NCBI GenBank assembly: GCA_049603715.1
Contig: JBMYSW010000006.1
Span: 62,001-126,000 of the forward strand
Direction of reading: 5' to 3'
Length of the DNA: 64,000 bases
Source: Pontibacterium sp049603715
GTDB lineage: Bacteria > Pseudomonadota > Gammaproteobacteria > Pseudomonadales > Balneatricaceae
A model generated the notes under the pieces. It ran no database searches, had not been told where the DNA came from, and worked only from the letters and a program-made list of their open reading frames with translations. Position numbers and translations under genes: made by a program. Shown piece after piece: positions 1-11,200 of the stretch. The first letter of the stretch is position 1; every line of letters starts with the position of its first letter.

Positions 1-269
1 AAAGTGCCACGTAATTAGCGCCATCTTAGGATGGCTGTTTTTGCGCGCTTACCATTAGCATGAAGTGTGAAAAACGCACTCGTTATCTGCCCGCTTTCTC
101 TTTTAAGGGATGAGGGCGCTGCCTATGCCCACGTTTATTCTGGGTAGTGAGGCTCTTCGTTGAGTCTCTGTTTTGTATCTAAGTTATGTGCAGCAATCGA
201 TAACCGTCGTTTTACAGGGTGTGTTTGTGACTTCATGGGTGCCAGTTTTTTATGTTAGAGGGTCATTCA

Positions 270-1553
270 ATGAAAACCATTGTGATTGTGGGTGGAGGAG
301 CCGGTGGGCTCGAGTTAGCAACCCGGTTAGGTAATAAACTCGGTAAGAAGAAAAAAGCCCGTGTGATTCTGATTGATAAGAACCGCACCCATGTTTGGAA
401 GCCGTTGCTGCACGAGGTGGCGACGGGCTCCTTAGATACCAATACAGACGGCGTGGTGTATCGCGCCCACGGCAGTAAGCAGGGATACAAGTTTATCCTT
501 GGTACCATGGAGGGTTTAGATAAAGACGCCAAGCAAGTATGTCTGTCGCCCATTGTGGATGGCGACAATAAAGAAATTGTGCCGGCGCGTCAGGTCGACT
601 ATGACTACCTTGTCATGGCGGTAGGCAGTGTCAGTAATGACTTTGGTACACCGGGTGTGGCTAAAGAGTGTTTCTTTTTAGACTCGCAGGCCCAAGCTGA
701 GCGTTTTCATCGCGCCTTACTAAACCAGTTTTTGCGTGTTCACCAAAAAGATGAGGCGCAGCTAAGCTTGTCGATTGTTGGCGGTGGCGCAACGGGTGTG
801 GAACTGTCGGCAGAGCTTTGTCATGTGGCTGATATTCTCAAGGTATACGACATGCCAGATGTGTCGGTGAAGCTCAAAGTAAACCTTATAGAGGCGGGTC
901 CACGCATTTTGCCCGCTTTGCCTGAGCGTATCTCTGCTTCGGCAAAAGCAGAATTGGCGCGTTTAGGTGTAAACGTGATGGAAGGCGTCGCCGTTAAAGA
1001 GGCGAAGCCCGAGGGCTTTTACACGAAAGACGATGAGCTTATCGCTTCTGATCTGATGGTTTGGGCAGCGGGGGTAAAAGCGCCTGACTTTATAAAAGCG
1101 ATGGAGGTTTTCGATACCTCGCGCAATGGTCAAATTTTGGTTAAGCCAACGCTCGAAAGTACTGCGAGTGATGATATTTACGTGTTGGGCGATTGTTGCG
1201 CCTTCCAAAACGAGGATGGCAGCTTTGTTCCACCACGTGCTCAGTCGGCCCACCAAATGGCAACGACCGTGGGCTCAAACTTGTTGGCGAAGCTCGCAGG
1301 TAAGGCGCAAAAGCCATTTGTCTACAAAGACCATGGCTCACTTGTAAACCTCAGTCGTTACAGCACCGTGGGTAGCCTGATGGGTAATCTGGGTAGCGGT
1401 AAAATGTTTGTGGAAGGGCGTATTGCACGTGTTATGTATGTCTCCCTTTACCGTATGCACCAGTTTGCTGTGTATGGCTGGGTCGGCGCTAGCTTGCTGT
1501 ATTTGGCAAACAAAATCGGTCGTTCGGTACAGCCAAAGATGAAGCTGCACTAA
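270..1553 (+). CDS. ndh: Type II NADH:quinone oxidoreductase (NDH-2)
   Basis: Single-subunit FAD enzyme that passes electrons from NADH to quinone at the inner membrane without pumping protons. The N-terminus has the FAD-binding dinucleotide fold (IVIVGGGAGGLELA). A second nucleotide-binding motif, for NADH, is at about residue 170 (IVGGGATGVELSAEL), and the late FAD motif is DIYVLGDCC. The C-terminal segment with YGWVGASLLYLANK is the amphipathic/hydrophobic anchor expected in this family. A reading frame opens at 252, but the ATG at 270 has AGAGGG at a proper distance and places the FAD motif where the family has it. The length of 427 aa is normal. It is monocistronic and followed by a strong terminator. 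Confidence 0.93.
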   Translation: MKTIVIVGGGAGGLELATRLGNKLGKKKKARVILIDKNRTHVWKPLLHEVATGSLDTNTDGVVYRAHGSKQGYKFILGTMEGLDKDAKQVCLSPIVDGDNKEIVPARQVDYDYLVMAVGSVSNDFGTPGVAKECFFLDSQAQAERFHRALLNQFLRVHQKDEAQLSLSIVGGGATGVELSAELCHVADILKVYDMPDVSVKLKVNLIEAGPRILPALPERISASAKAELARLGVNVMEGVAVKEAKPEGFYTKDDELIASDLMVWAAGVKAPDFIKAMEVFDTSRNGQILVKPTLESTASDDIYVLGDCCAFQNEDGSFVPPRAQSAHQMATTVGSNLLAKLAGKAQKPFVYKDHGSLVNLSRYSTVGSLMGNLGSGKMFVEGRIARVMYVSLYRMHQFAVYGWVGASLLYLANKIGRSVQPKMKLH

Positions 1554-1638
1554 CGCGCTGCTATTTGCTTAAATTTAGCTGTGATTGCCAGTGGCTTAGG
1601 TTTTTAATTTAACCTGTGCTGCCGAAATCCATTCAAAG

Positions 1639-1668
1639 GACCATAAGTATTGGCTTATGGTCTTTTTT
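1639..1668 (+). terminator. Rho-independent terminator of ndh
   Basis: A perfect 9-bp stem GACCATAAG / CTTATGGTC with a 6-nt loop, followed by six T, begins 85 bp after the ndh stop codon. Confidence 0.9.
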
Positions 1669-1786
1669 ATTGCCAAATCCCTAGGCGGGTGTATGGTCAT
1701 ATGATCTGTTTATTGGGCGATGTGCACAGGCAAAACAGTCGAGAAACGGTCCGTGCCAGTGTGTCGCCAGTGGTTAAACTTTAGAG

Positions 1787-4700
1787 GTGAGAGTGAGAAA
1801 GCTCATAGGTCGTCAGTGGCTTTTACGTGAAAATGTTTTAATGGATGGTGCAGGGGTTAACCGCAAAAATCGCGCGCCTTTAGCGTTAGAGCAAGGTGCT
1901 ACTCTTTTTGTGAAGAGCTTGGTAAAGAGCTCGGTGAAGCGATGCCTAAAGCCTTTGGGCACGGCGCTTTTGGGGCTTTCGTTATGGGGCGTCAGTGCTG
2001 GTGCTCATGCAATATCGGTGGAGGCGCTTACAACCCAAGCTTCTGAATTGCAGTCGCAAATAGAGCAGCTAGCAGGGGTTACCGAAGCCTCAGAAACTAC
2101 CAAGCTGTTAAACGATGTGTTGGTGTCAACGCAGAATCAGGTTCGGTTGCAAGAGAGCTTAGCTCGCTTAAACGAGGAGGCGAAAGCGCTTCCTGAGCAA
2201 ATTGCGACATTACGTGAGCGTGTAGAGCAAACTAAAGCGAACCCAGTTCCTCTGCCTTGGAACACGCAGGCCGCGTTAGAACAGCAGTTAATCAGCGCCT
2301 CGGCGGCCATATTGGAGCGAGAGCAAGCGGTCGCCAGTGCCGATACTCAGTTGCGACAAACGATTCAGCGTCGCGATAGCATGGCGCAGCTTTTAGCTGA
2401 TAAGCGAGAAGCGCTTTCTCTTGCAACAGATGAAGTCGTGGACTCGGCGAGTGCCAATGCTCAGCTAGAGCAGCAGCTTAATGATAATTTGATACAAGAA
2501 TACAGTTTAAGTATTCAGGCGTTAGAGCTAGAAGCTTTGGTTTTACCGAGTCGCGAAAGCTTGGCGCGCTTGCAGCTAGAGCTGCAAAGTCTTCAGTTGT
2601 CTGGGCTGCGTGCTGCCTACGAGCGAATGAGTCGCGATCAACAAGCTCAACTGCGCTCCTCGTTGGCCTCTCAGGTAAGTGAAGCAAAAAATCGAGCGAA
2701 AGAAGCGTTAGCGCAAGAGCCAACCTCAGCGCTAATTCCGTCAGCCACGGCACAGGTGGCACAACAAAATTTAGATCTCATCGCGGCCCAGTCGCAGTTA
2801 TTTGAGCGTATCGATTGGGCGCAAGCTCAGGGGCAGCACCTAAAAACCCGCCTTGATACCCTGACCACGGTATTTCGCTCGATTCGTCAGCAGTTGGCTT
2901 ACGATGGCGCCTCGATGAATGCGCGCCAACGTGCCTTTGTATTCAGTGCACGCGACACCTTAGATGAAGCAGCCACGCAAGAAGAAATAAACAGCCTACG
3001 TATCGAAAATGCCTTGGCGCAGGCTGAGAGTGAACCGCTAATGAGCCAAGATGCGGCACTTGATGCTTCGGTGGTGGATGAAGCGCTTCAGCAGGATTAC
3101 GAGCAGCTGGTGGCGGATACCTTAAAAGTGCGTCAGCAAGCGATTGAGGCGCTTATGGAGGTGAGCACTTATCAGCGCCAGATTAATCGCCAAATTGAAA
3201 ACAACTGGCAGGGTATCTATCAGCAGCTGCTGCGCAACCCAATTTCAGAACCTATCTCGTTGGGGTGGCTACCGGAGGTCTTTACCGGTGCGCTTTATGT
3301 GCTGAGTTATAGCGCTCAACAAGTGGGTTGGTCGCTATTTAAACCGACTTTGCTGACGGGTTTGGGTGTGGTGCTCTTAGCCTTGTGGGCGGGCGTGGTA
3401 CTTTATTTGCGCCGTTACTATAACAGTCGCAAAGCGGGTTGGGCTGATAATATAGGTCATGTTCTAAACGACAGTAGTCAGCATACGTTATTAGCCGTGG
3501 TGCTGCCGGTGGTGATTACCAGTGTGTTTCCCTTGTTTATGTTGCTTGTGGCAACGACGGTCGTCACTACCTCGGCCATAGGTAATGCGCTAGAGCAAAC
3601 ATTGGATGTGGCTGCGCTAAGTCTTTGGGCTGGCTGGGTGCTGTTTCGTTATTTGGCGTCGCGTAATGGCGTGTGCGTTGGCCACTTTGGTATGGAGCCA
3701 AAAGCAGCGGCTCTTATCCGTCGTCGCGTGAGCACCCTGTTCTCGGTGGCGGTGCCGCTTATTTTGCTTAGCTTGTGGATGTGGAGTATCGACTCTGAGG
3801 TGGTGCGTTCGGGGCCTTTTCGCCTGTCGATGGCGGCGTTGGCGTTGGCGTTCACTGCATTTTGGTTTAGCTTTTGGCGTAGTCGTAAAAACTTAAACGA
3901 AATGATGGGGGAGCGCTGGTGGAGTCATGTGCCTTTTTGGCTCATCTGTCTTGTTGCCTTTAACCTTGCGCTATTCGTTATGGTGCTGTTGGGTTATGCG
4001 TTGACGGTGAGCGTGTTTATGTTCTCGTTGTTTAAGGCCATTGTGGTGTGCTTGGTAACGGCGCTGACATACAAGCTAGGCTTGCGCTGGCTTCTTATTA
4101 CTAAGCGACGCCTGCAGTTTGAGCAAATCAAAGCCAAGCGCGCAGAGCGCGAAGCGGCGAGAGAAAACCCTGACGACGAGCAGCCGCTCGAAACCAATTA
4201 CATTAATATGCAAACAGTCTCAGAGCAGAGTCAGACTTTGCTTCGTATCACCACCTTAGTGGCGTTTGTCTCGTTTATGTATTTGGCCTTGGGAGAGTAC
4301 CTACCGTTTATAGATAGTTTGGACACCCTTGAGATTTGGCAAAGCGTCAATGCTGACGGCGATATTATCGCTACCATTACGTTAAAGAGCATATTGATGG
4401 GGGGAGTGGTGTTGGGCTTTAGTATGTTGGCTGCTTACAACCTTCCAGGGCTGCTTGAGCTGATGGTGTTGTCTCGCTTGAATCTGAGTCCAGGTACGGG
4501 CTATGCATTAACTTCATTAACCAAGTACGGCTTGATTGTGTTTGGTGTGCTGAGTGCTTGTTCTTACTTTGGGTTGGAATGGGGCAAGTTACAATGGCTG
4601 GTGGCTGCATTGGGTGTGGGTTTAGGTTTTGGTTTACAGGAGATAGTGGCGAATTTTGTTTCCGGTTTAATCATCTTGTTTGAAAAGCCAATGCGTATCG

Positions 4701-5182
4701 GTGATACGGTCACCATTGATGGTTTAACAGGCACTGTTACCCGTATTCAAATTCGTGCGACCACCATTGTCGACTGGGATCGTAAAGAGGTGATTATCCC
4801 TAACAAGACCTTTATTACACAGCAGTTGATTAACTGGTCGTTGTCTGACTCGGTAACGCGTGTGGTGATTCCTGTGGGTGTTGCTTACGGCAGTGATACG
4901 GTAAAAGTGAGGGAGTTATTACTTGAAGCAGCCCATGAAAACCCCAAAGTGCTTGACGAGCCGCCGGCAGCTTCGTTCTTTCTTGGGTTTGGTGCAAGTA
5001 CCCTCGATTTTGATTTGCGCTTGCATGTGAATGCGATGTCTGACCGCTTAGAGGTGACGCATGAAATTAACACGGCGGTGGATGCTAAGTTTAAAACGGC
5101 AGGCATTGAAATTGCGTTTAATCAGTTGGATGTTCATTTGCACCAGGTGCCTTCTAAATCAGAGAAGCCGGGTGAAGAGTAA
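1787..5182 (+). CDS. Large MscS-family mechanosensitive channel (MscK/MscM type)
   Basis: A 1131-aa inner-membrane channel of the long MscS class, which opens on membrane tension to release solutes. A signal-peptide-like stretch (LGTALLGLSLWGVSAGAHA) leads into about 450 residues of periplasmic Gln/Ala/Leu-rich coiled coil. About eleven hydrophobic segments follow from residue 500. The C-terminal MscS core has the pore-lining helix GVGLGFGLQEIVANF and the beta domain with FEKPMRIGDTVTIDG and VIIPNKTFI. The length matches E. coli MscK and MscM (about 1110-1120 aa). The start is uncertain. GTG codons at 1787 and 1793 overlap an AGAGG, ATG 1841 is in frame, and GTG 1910 would put the signal peptide at the very N-terminus. 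Confidence 0.9.
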   Translation: MRVRKLIGRQWLLRENVLMDGAGVNRKNRAPLALEQGATLFVKSLVKSSVKRCLKPLGTALLGLSLWGVSAGAHAISVEALTTQASELQSQIEQLAGVTEASETTKLLNDVLVSTQNQVRLQESLARLNEEAKALPEQIATLRERVEQTKANPVPLPWNTQAALEQQLISASAAILEREQAVASADTQLRQTIQRRDSMAQLLADKREALSLATDEVVDSASANAQLEQQLNDNLIQEYSLSIQALELEALVLPSRESLARLQLELQSLQLSGLRAAYERMSRDQQAQLRSSLASQVSEAKNRAKEALAQEPTSALIPSATAQVAQQNLDLIAAQSQLFERIDWAQAQGQHLKTRLDTLTTVFRSIRQQLAYDGASMNARQRAFVFSARDTLDEAATQEEINSLRIENALAQAESEPLMSQDAALDASVVDEALQQDYEQLVADTLKVRQQAIEALMEVSTYQRQINRQIENNWQGIYQQLLRNPISEPISLGWLPEVFTGALYVLSYSAQQVGWSLFKPTLLTGLGVVLLALWAGVVLYLRRYYNSRKAGWADNIGHVLNDSSQHTLLAVVLPVVITSVFPLFMLLVATTVVTTSAIGNALEQTLDVAALSLWAGWVLFRYLASRNGVCVGHFGMEPKAAALIRRRVSTLFSVAVPLILLSLWMWSIDSEVVRSGPFRLSMAALALAFTAFWFSFWRSRKNLNEMMGERWWSHVPFWLICLVAFNLALFVMVLLGYALTVSVFMFSLFKAIVVCLVTALTYKLGLRWLLITKRRLQFEQIKAKRAEREAARENPDDEQPLETNYINMQTVSEQSQTLLRITTLVAFVSFMYLALGEYLPFIDSLDTLEIWQSVNADGDIIATITLKSILMGGVVLGFSMLAAYNLPGLLELMVLSRLNLSPGTGYALTSLTKYGLIVFGVLSACSYFGLEWGKLQWLVAALGVGLGFGLQEIVANFVSGLIILFEKPMRIGDTVTIDGLTGTVTRIQIRATTIVDWDRKEVIIPNKTFITQQLINWSLSDSVTRVVIPVGVAYGSDTVKVRELLLEAAHENPKVLDEPPAASFFLGFGASTLDFDLRLHVNAMSDRLEVTHEINTAVDAKFKTAGIEIAFNQLDVHLHQVPSKSEKPGEE

Positions 5183-5248
5183 GGCTCGTTGGAGCGCCTA
5201 GCGGCGCTTCCTATAGGTGACTTGGCGTGAACCCAAAGCGCAATAAAA

Positions 5249-5276
5249 AAGCCGATTACCTTGCAGTAATCGGCTT
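5249..5276. terminator. Bidirectional terminator between the channel gene and icd
   Basis: An 11-bp stem AAGCCGATTAC / GTAATCGGCTT, with A-rich sequence on the left and TTTTATTTT on the right, lies between two convergent genes. It can stop transcription from both sides. Confidence 0.88.
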
Positions 5277-5302
5277 TTATTTTGGCTTCTAGTTAATCGC
5301 GA

Positions 5303-7528
5303 TTATGCGTTTTCTAGTAGGCTGTTGAACGTTGCGCTAGGGCGCATTACTGCAGTTACTTTCGCTGGGTCAGCGTGGTAGTAACCGCCTAGGTCAGCAG
5401 GAGCGCCTTGTACAGCGCCAAGCTCAGCAACGATAGTTTCTTCGTTTGCAGCAAGCGCTTCAGCTAGAGGCTTAAACTGAGCCGCAAGGTCTGCGTCTTC
5501 AGTTTGGTTAGCAACTTCTTCAGCCCAGTACATGCCTAGGTAGAAGTGGCTGCCACGGTTGTCTAGCTCGCCAGTTTTACGTGAAGGAGACTTCTCGTTA
5601 CCCAATAGGCGCTCAGTTGCTTTGTCCATTGCAGCAGACAAGATACGAGCACGTGGGTTGTCGTTTTTGATGCCAAGCTCGTCAAGAGATACAGCAATCG
5701 CCAAGAACTCACCCAAAGAATCCCAACGTAGGTGGTTTTCTTCTTCTACTTGTTGAACGTGCTTAGGTGCAGAACCGCCTGCGCCAGTTTCGTACATGCC
5801 GCCGCCGTTAAGCATTGGTACGATCGAAAGCATTTTCGCAGAAGTACCTAGTTCCATGATTGGGAATAGGTCAGTTAGGTAGTCACGTAGTACGTTGCCG
5901 GTTGCAGAGATGGTGTCCTGACCGCGTACTAGGCGCTCCATAGAGCGACGGATTGCAGGAACGTAAGACTCACAAGTGATGTCTAGACCGTCTGTGTCGT
6001 GCTCTTGTAGGTAAAGTGCAACTTTTTTGCGTAGTTCGTTGTCGTGCGCACGCTCTTCGTCCAACCAGAAGATAACTGGAGTGTCAGACTGACGGCTACG
6101 AGTAACAGCAAGCTTAACCCAGTCGCGGATCGCCGCGTCTTTGGTTTGACATGCACGCCAGATGTCGCCTTTTTCTACAGTGTGTTGCATTAGAATGTCG
6201 CCGTTTTCAGCAACAACACGCATTACGCCGTCTTCAGTTTGCTCGAAAGTCTTGTCGTGCGAACCGTATTCTTCTGCTTTCATTGCCATTAGGCCAACGT
6301 TTGGAACGGTACCCATAGTTGTTGGGTCAAACGCGCCGTTAGTCTTACAGAAGTTGATCATTTCTTGGTAGATGCGAGCGTAAGTAGACTCAGGCATTAC
6401 TGCTTTAGCGTCTTTAGGCTTGCCATCTGGACCCCACATTTGACCAGCATTACGGATCATTGCAGGCATAGATGCGTCAACGATAACGTCGCTTGGGATG
6501 TGAAGGTTAGTGATACCTTTAACAGAGTCTACCATTGCTAGCTCTGGACGGTGCGCGTAGCACTCGTGGATATCGTGACGGATCTCTTCCTGCTTAGACT
6601 CAGGAAGTGATTTGATTTTGTCGTATACGCTGCTTAGGCCGTTGTTAGGGTTAACACCTAGCTCTTCGAATAGGTCAGCGTATTTTTCGAATACTTCTTT
6701 GTAGAATACAGTTACAGCGTGACCGAATACGATAGGGTGAGATACCTTCATCATGGTCGCTTTAACGTGCAAAGACCACATCACGCCAGATTCTTTACAG
6801 TCGTTTAGTGTTTCTTCAAAGAAAGCACGTAGCGCTTTAGCGCTCATGTTCATGCTGTCTAGAACTTCGCCTTTTTCTAGTGGAAGTTCTTTTTTAAGTG
6901 TTACGGTGCCGTCTTGAGCAACGAACTCGATGCGCACAGTCGTGTCAGCGTCAGTAGTGATTGACTGTTCGCTAGAGAAGAAGTCGCCATCGCGCATGTA
7001 GTCAGCGTGTGAGCGAGAAGCTTTGCTCCACTTGCCCATAGAGTGTGGGAACTTGCGAGCGAAGGCTTTAACCGCTGCTGGCGCACGACGGTCAGAGTTA
7101 CCTTGACGAAGTACTGGGTTAACCGCACTACCCAAGATCTTAGCGTAACGAGCGCTAACGTCTTTGTCTTCTTCGGTGGTTACTTCTTCAGGGAAGTTAG
7201 GGATGTTGTAACCTTGAGACTGAAGCTCAGCGATCGCTGCTTTTAGCTGAGGAACAGACGCAGAGATGTTTGGAAGCTTGATGATGTTAGCGTTAGGGTC
7301 TTTCGCTAGTTCGCCTAGGAAAGTAAGACCGTCTTCTACTTTTTGATCATCGGTTAGATTTTCAGGGAAAGCGGCAAGGATACGGCCAGCAAGAGAGATG
7401 TCTGTAGTTTCAACAGAGATGCCAGCTTTGCTTGTAAAAGTTCGTACCACTTCTAGCAGAGAAGCAGTTGCAAGTGCAGGTGCTTCGTCCGTGAGAGTGT
7501 AATAAATAGTTTGCACTGGTGTAGTCAT
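5303..7528 (-). CDS. icd: Monomeric NADP-dependent isocitrate dehydrogenase
   Basis: Converts isocitrate to 2-oxoglutarate and CO2 with NADP in the TCA cycle. It belongs to the large monomeric IDH family (about 740 aa), not the 45-kDa dimeric one. Family blocks include the SNGLSSVYDKIKSLP-like segment, the GTVPNVGLMAMKAEEYGSHDK region, and ETGAGGSAPKHVQQ near residue 585. A TTG extends the frame to 7540, but the ATG at 7528 with an upstream GGGGA gives the usual N-terminus MTTPVQTIYYTLTDEAP. At 741 aa it appears full length. It is monocistronic, with a 690-bp noncoding region upstream. Confidence 0.96.
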   Translation of the reverse strand: MTTPVQTIYYTLTDEAPALATASLLEVVRTFTSKAGISVETTDISLAGRILAAFPENLTDDQKVEDGLTFLGELAKDPNANIIKLPNISASVPQLKAAIAELQSQGYNIPNFPEEVTTEEDKDVSARYAKILGSAVNPVLRQGNSDRRAPAAVKAFARKFPHSMGKWSKASRSHADYMRDGDFFSSEQSITTDADTTVRIEFVAQDGTVTLKKELPLEKGEVLDSMNMSAKALRAFFEETLNDCKESGVMWSLHVKATMMKVSHPIVFGHAVTVFYKEVFEKYADLFEELGVNPNNGLSSVYDKIKSLPESKQEEIRHDIHECYAHRPELAMVDSVKGITNLHIPSDVIVDASMPAMIRNAGQMWGPDGKPKDAKAVMPESTYARIYQEMINFCKTNGAFDPTTMGTVPNVGLMAMKAEEYGSHDKTFEQTEDGVMRVVAENGDILMQHTVEKGDIWRACQTKDAAIRDWVKLAVTRSRQSDTPVIFWLDEERAHDNELRKKVALYLQEHDTDGLDITCESYVPAIRRSMERLVRGQDTISATGNVLRDYLTDLFPIMELGTSAKMLSIVPMLNGGGMYETGAGGSAPKHVQQVEEENHLRWDSLGEFLAIAVSLDELGIKNDNPRARILSAAMDKATERLLGNEKSPSRKTGELDNRGSHFYLGMYWAEEVANQTEDADLAAQFKPLAEALAANEETIVAELGAVQGAPADLGGYYHADPAKVTAVMRPSATFNSLLENA

Positions 7529-8155
7529 TCTAATCCCCAATCTAAATGGCTGCGGTTGGCCAAATGGCTTATATAGTTGTCCACGGTGCTTTTGGCCTCG
7601 TGGCTATTTGCCTTGATTTAAAATGTATTTTTGCGGCAAACATTATAGCAAGTTGGTAATTTTTTTACAGACTCGCCCTATCGACTTAAGGCGAAGTAGG
7701 GTGGCCTAAGACCCTTGCCTTATAACTAAAGAAGTAGACGGCTAAACCCAGTAAAAACGGCGAATTTATGAGCTCTGATGGCTTAAAACGGCGAAAAACC
7801 TAAGGATTTTCAGGAAAAATTACACCTTAGGTCTTAAATTTTAAGAGCCTGAGTTTGTAGTTAGGCAACAAAGAATACCGTGAAAGTGGGTAAATATCAT
7901 TTTAAATGTTACTGATTATAAGTACGGTGAATGGTGGTATTTGAGGTGAAAATAGGGCTTTTCTCGGTTTTTGATTGGAATTCATCGACAGATAAGGCGG
8001 TGTCTCTAAAAGGTGTTAAGCAGGGTTTTGTGGCTCCCTTTAACTAAAAAGCGCTGTGAGGGGCTTGGTTTTTGAAGTTGGTGGGGTTTGTCGGCGAGAG
8101 GAGTGGACGGGGGTAAGGGAAGTGTAAGGTGTTTGCTACAGCGGCCCTCTATATA
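7529..8155. other. Noncoding region upstream of icd with short repeats
   Basis: There is no convincing gene in these roughly 630 bp. A perfect 11-bp direct repeat, AAAACGGCGAA, occurs at 7754-7764 and 7785-7795, 31 bp apart. Directly after it is an inverted repeat ACCTAAGG / CCTTAGGT (7798-7805 and 7825-7832, 19-nt loop). These could be regulatory sites for icd, or part of an RNA; neither is shown. The short reading frame at 8006-8212 (-) lacks coding character and runs through the metH terminator. Confidence 0.5.
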
Positions 8156-8187
8156 CAAAAAGGGCCGCATCCCAAAAGATGCAGCCC
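8156..8187 (-). terminator. Rho-independent terminator of metH
   Basis: Read on the minus strand, a 10-bp stem (GGGCTGCATC / GATGCGGCCC, one G-T pair, 6-nt loop) is followed by TTTTTG. It begins 33 bp downstream of the metH stop. Confidence 0.88.
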
Positions 8188-8219
8188 CTGACGTTAGTTC
8201 GTTGTTATTCAATAGCTAT

Positions 8220-11200
8220 CTAGGTGTCTTCTGGCTCATAACCAAGGTTTGGTGCCAGCCAGCGTTCAGCCTCTTGTTTGCTTAGGCCTGTGCGTTTTGC
8301 ATAGTCGTCAACTTGGTCCTCGCTGATTTTGGCAACGCCAAAGTATTGTGACTCTGGGTGGCTAAAGTACCAACCGCTGACTGCAGCTGCAGGAAGCATA
8401 GCGTACGACTCAGTGAGCGTAATGCTGGTGTTCTTTTCGGCATCCAATAGCTCCCACAATAGACCTTTTTCTGTGTGCTCCGGGCACGCAGGGTAACCCG
8501 GCGCAGGGCGAATACCTTGGTACTTCTCTTTAATGAGGTCATCATTATCAAGGGTTTCGTCAGCAGCATAACCCCATAGCTCTTTACGTACCTTAGCGTG
8601 TAGGTATTCAGCCAAGCCCTCAGCAAAACGGTCGGCCAAAGCTTTAACCATAATCGAGTTGTAGTCGTCATGGTCTGCTTCGTATTTGGCTACGAGCTCG
8701 TCACAACCTAAGCCTGCAGTTACCGCAAAGGCGCCAAAGTAATCTTTTAGGCCTGTTTCTTTAGGTGCGATAAAGTCTGTTAAGCACATATTGGCTTTGC
8801 CTTGCACCTTTTCCATTTGCTGGCGAAGGTGGTGAAGGGTGATGAGTACTTCGGTGCGAGACTCATCGGTGTAAAGCTCAATATCATCGTCGTTGATGCT
8901 GTTGGCCGGGAATAGGCCAACCACCGCTTTGGTGCCAAGCAGTTGCTTCTCAACAAGCTCATCAAGCATCGCTAGCGCATCATGGTATAGCTTGGTTGCT
9001 TCTTCACCGACAATCTCGTCTTCGAGAATGCGAGGGAAGCGGCCTGCCAGTTCCCAGCTTTGGAAGAAAGGCGTCCAGTCAAAGTAGGGTAAAATGTCGC
9101 TTAGCGCGATGTCGTCAAAGACTTGGATGCCAAGCTGTTTTGGCACTGGTGGCGTGTAATCACTCCAGTCGATGGCGTATTTGTTTTTGCGAGCAGCGTC
9201 TAAAGAAACGCGACGTTTTTCGTTGGCGCGTGCTTTATGGCGCTCGCGTACTGCTTGATAATCTTCTTGTATCTCTTTGACAAAATTGGCTTTTCTTTCT
9301 TTAGAGAGTAGCGCCGAAGCAACGCCTACTGCGCGAGATGCGTTGGTGACATGCACCACTTGGTCGCGGTTGTAAGCGTTATCGATCTTCACCGCGGTGT
9401 GCGCTTTTGAGGTGGTTGCGCCGCCAATCATCAGCGGGATATCAAAACCTTGGCGCTCCATCTCTTTGGCAACGTGTACCATTTCGTCAAGCGAAGGAGT
9501 GATCAAGCCAGACAAGCCGATAATGTCGGCGTTCTCTTCGCGTGCAGTTTTTAGGATCGTCTCGGCAGGCACCATTACGCCCAAGTCGACAATCTCGTAG
9601 TTGTTACACTGAAGTACCACGCCCACGATGTTTTTGCCGATATCGTGTACGTCGCCTTTAACTGTCGCCATGATGATTTTGCCGTTTGAGCTTGAGTCTT
9701 CGGCATTGGCTTTTTCAAGCTCAATGTAAGGCATAAGGTAGGCTACGGCTTTTTTCATTACACGAGCGGACTTAACTACCTGCGGCAAGAACATTTTACC
9801 GGCGCCAAACAAGTCGCCTACAACGCCCATGCCGTCCATTAATGGGCCTTCAATCACCTCAAGTGGGCGGCTGTAGTTGTGGCGACACTCTTCAACGTCT
9901 TCGTCAATGTACTCGGCGATGCCCTTAACCAATGCGTGGGATAGACGAGCGTTTACGTCCCAGCTACGCCATTCGGCAGCTTTGGTGTCTTCTTGGGCTG
10001 AGCCGTCACCACGGTATTTTTCAGCGACGTCGAGTAGGCGCTCGGTGCCGTCATCGCGGCGGTTAAGAATCACATCTTCTACGAGTTCGCGAAGCTCTTC
10101 CGGTAGGTCGTCGTAAATAGCCAGCTGGCCAGCATTAACGATACCCATGTCCATACCTTCGCGAATGGCGTGGTAAAGGAATACACAGTGAATCGCTTCA
10201 CGCACCGGGTTGTTGCCTCGGAACGAGAAGGATACGTTAGACACGCCGCCGGAAATTTGCGCGTAAGGCAGGTTTTGTTTAATCCAGCGAGTTGCTTCGA
10301 TAAAGTCAACGGCGTAGTTGTTGTGCTCATCAATACCCGTTGCAACGGCAAAGATGTTCGGGTCAAAGATAATGTCTTCGGGTGGGAAGCCAACTTCGTC
10401 CACCAATACGCGGTAAGAGCGCTCACAAATTTCGATTTTGCGCTCGTAAGTGTCGGCTTGGCCTTTTTCGTCAAACGCCATGACCACAACGGCAGCGCCG
10501 TAGCGGCGAATCTTGCGCGCTTGTTCTACAAAGTTCTCTTTGCCTTCTTTAAGGCTGATGGAGTTCACCACGCCTTTACCCTGAATGCACTGTAAGCCCG
10601 CTTCAAGCACATCCCACTTAGAGGAGTCGATCATGATCGGTACTTTGGCGATATCCGGCTCGCCGGCAATCAGGTTCAAAAACTTAACCATGGCTGCGTG
10701 GGCATCTAGCATGCCTTCGTCCATGTTGATGTCGATAATTTGTGCGCCGTTTTCAACCTGTTGAAGTGCTACTTCGAGTGCGGTTTCGTAATCTTGCTCT
10801 TTAATTAGGCGTTTGAACATTGCCGAACCCGTCACGTTGGTTCGTTCACCTACGTTTACAAACAAGGTGTCTTTGCCAATGTTCATTGGCTCTAGGCCTG
10901 ATAAGCGGCACTCGACGGGAATTTCTGGCAAGGCGCGGGGCGCGTGACGATGTGCTGCTTCGCGCATCGCGGCGATGTGCTCAGGTGTGGTGCCACAACA
11001 GCCGCCGATGATGTTTAAGAAGCCAGAGGATGCCCAGTCATCAATTTCTGCAGCCATTTGCTCGGGTGTTTCGTCGTACCCGCCAAAGGCGTTTGGTAGG
11101 CCGGCATTAGGGTGCGCTGACACAAAGGTTTCAGAGATGCGCGACAGTTCTGCTACATACTGGCGAAGCTCTTGTGGGCCTAACGCACAGTTTAGGCCGA

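Noticed and set aside
8006..8212. A 68-codon minus-strand frame between metH and icd
   Set aside because: It starts inside or at the metH terminator hairpin and has no ribosome-binding site or recognisable protein features.
10079..10489. Open frames of 130-140 codons on both strands within metH
   Set aside because: They are out-of-frame shadows of a complete, well-conserved metH.
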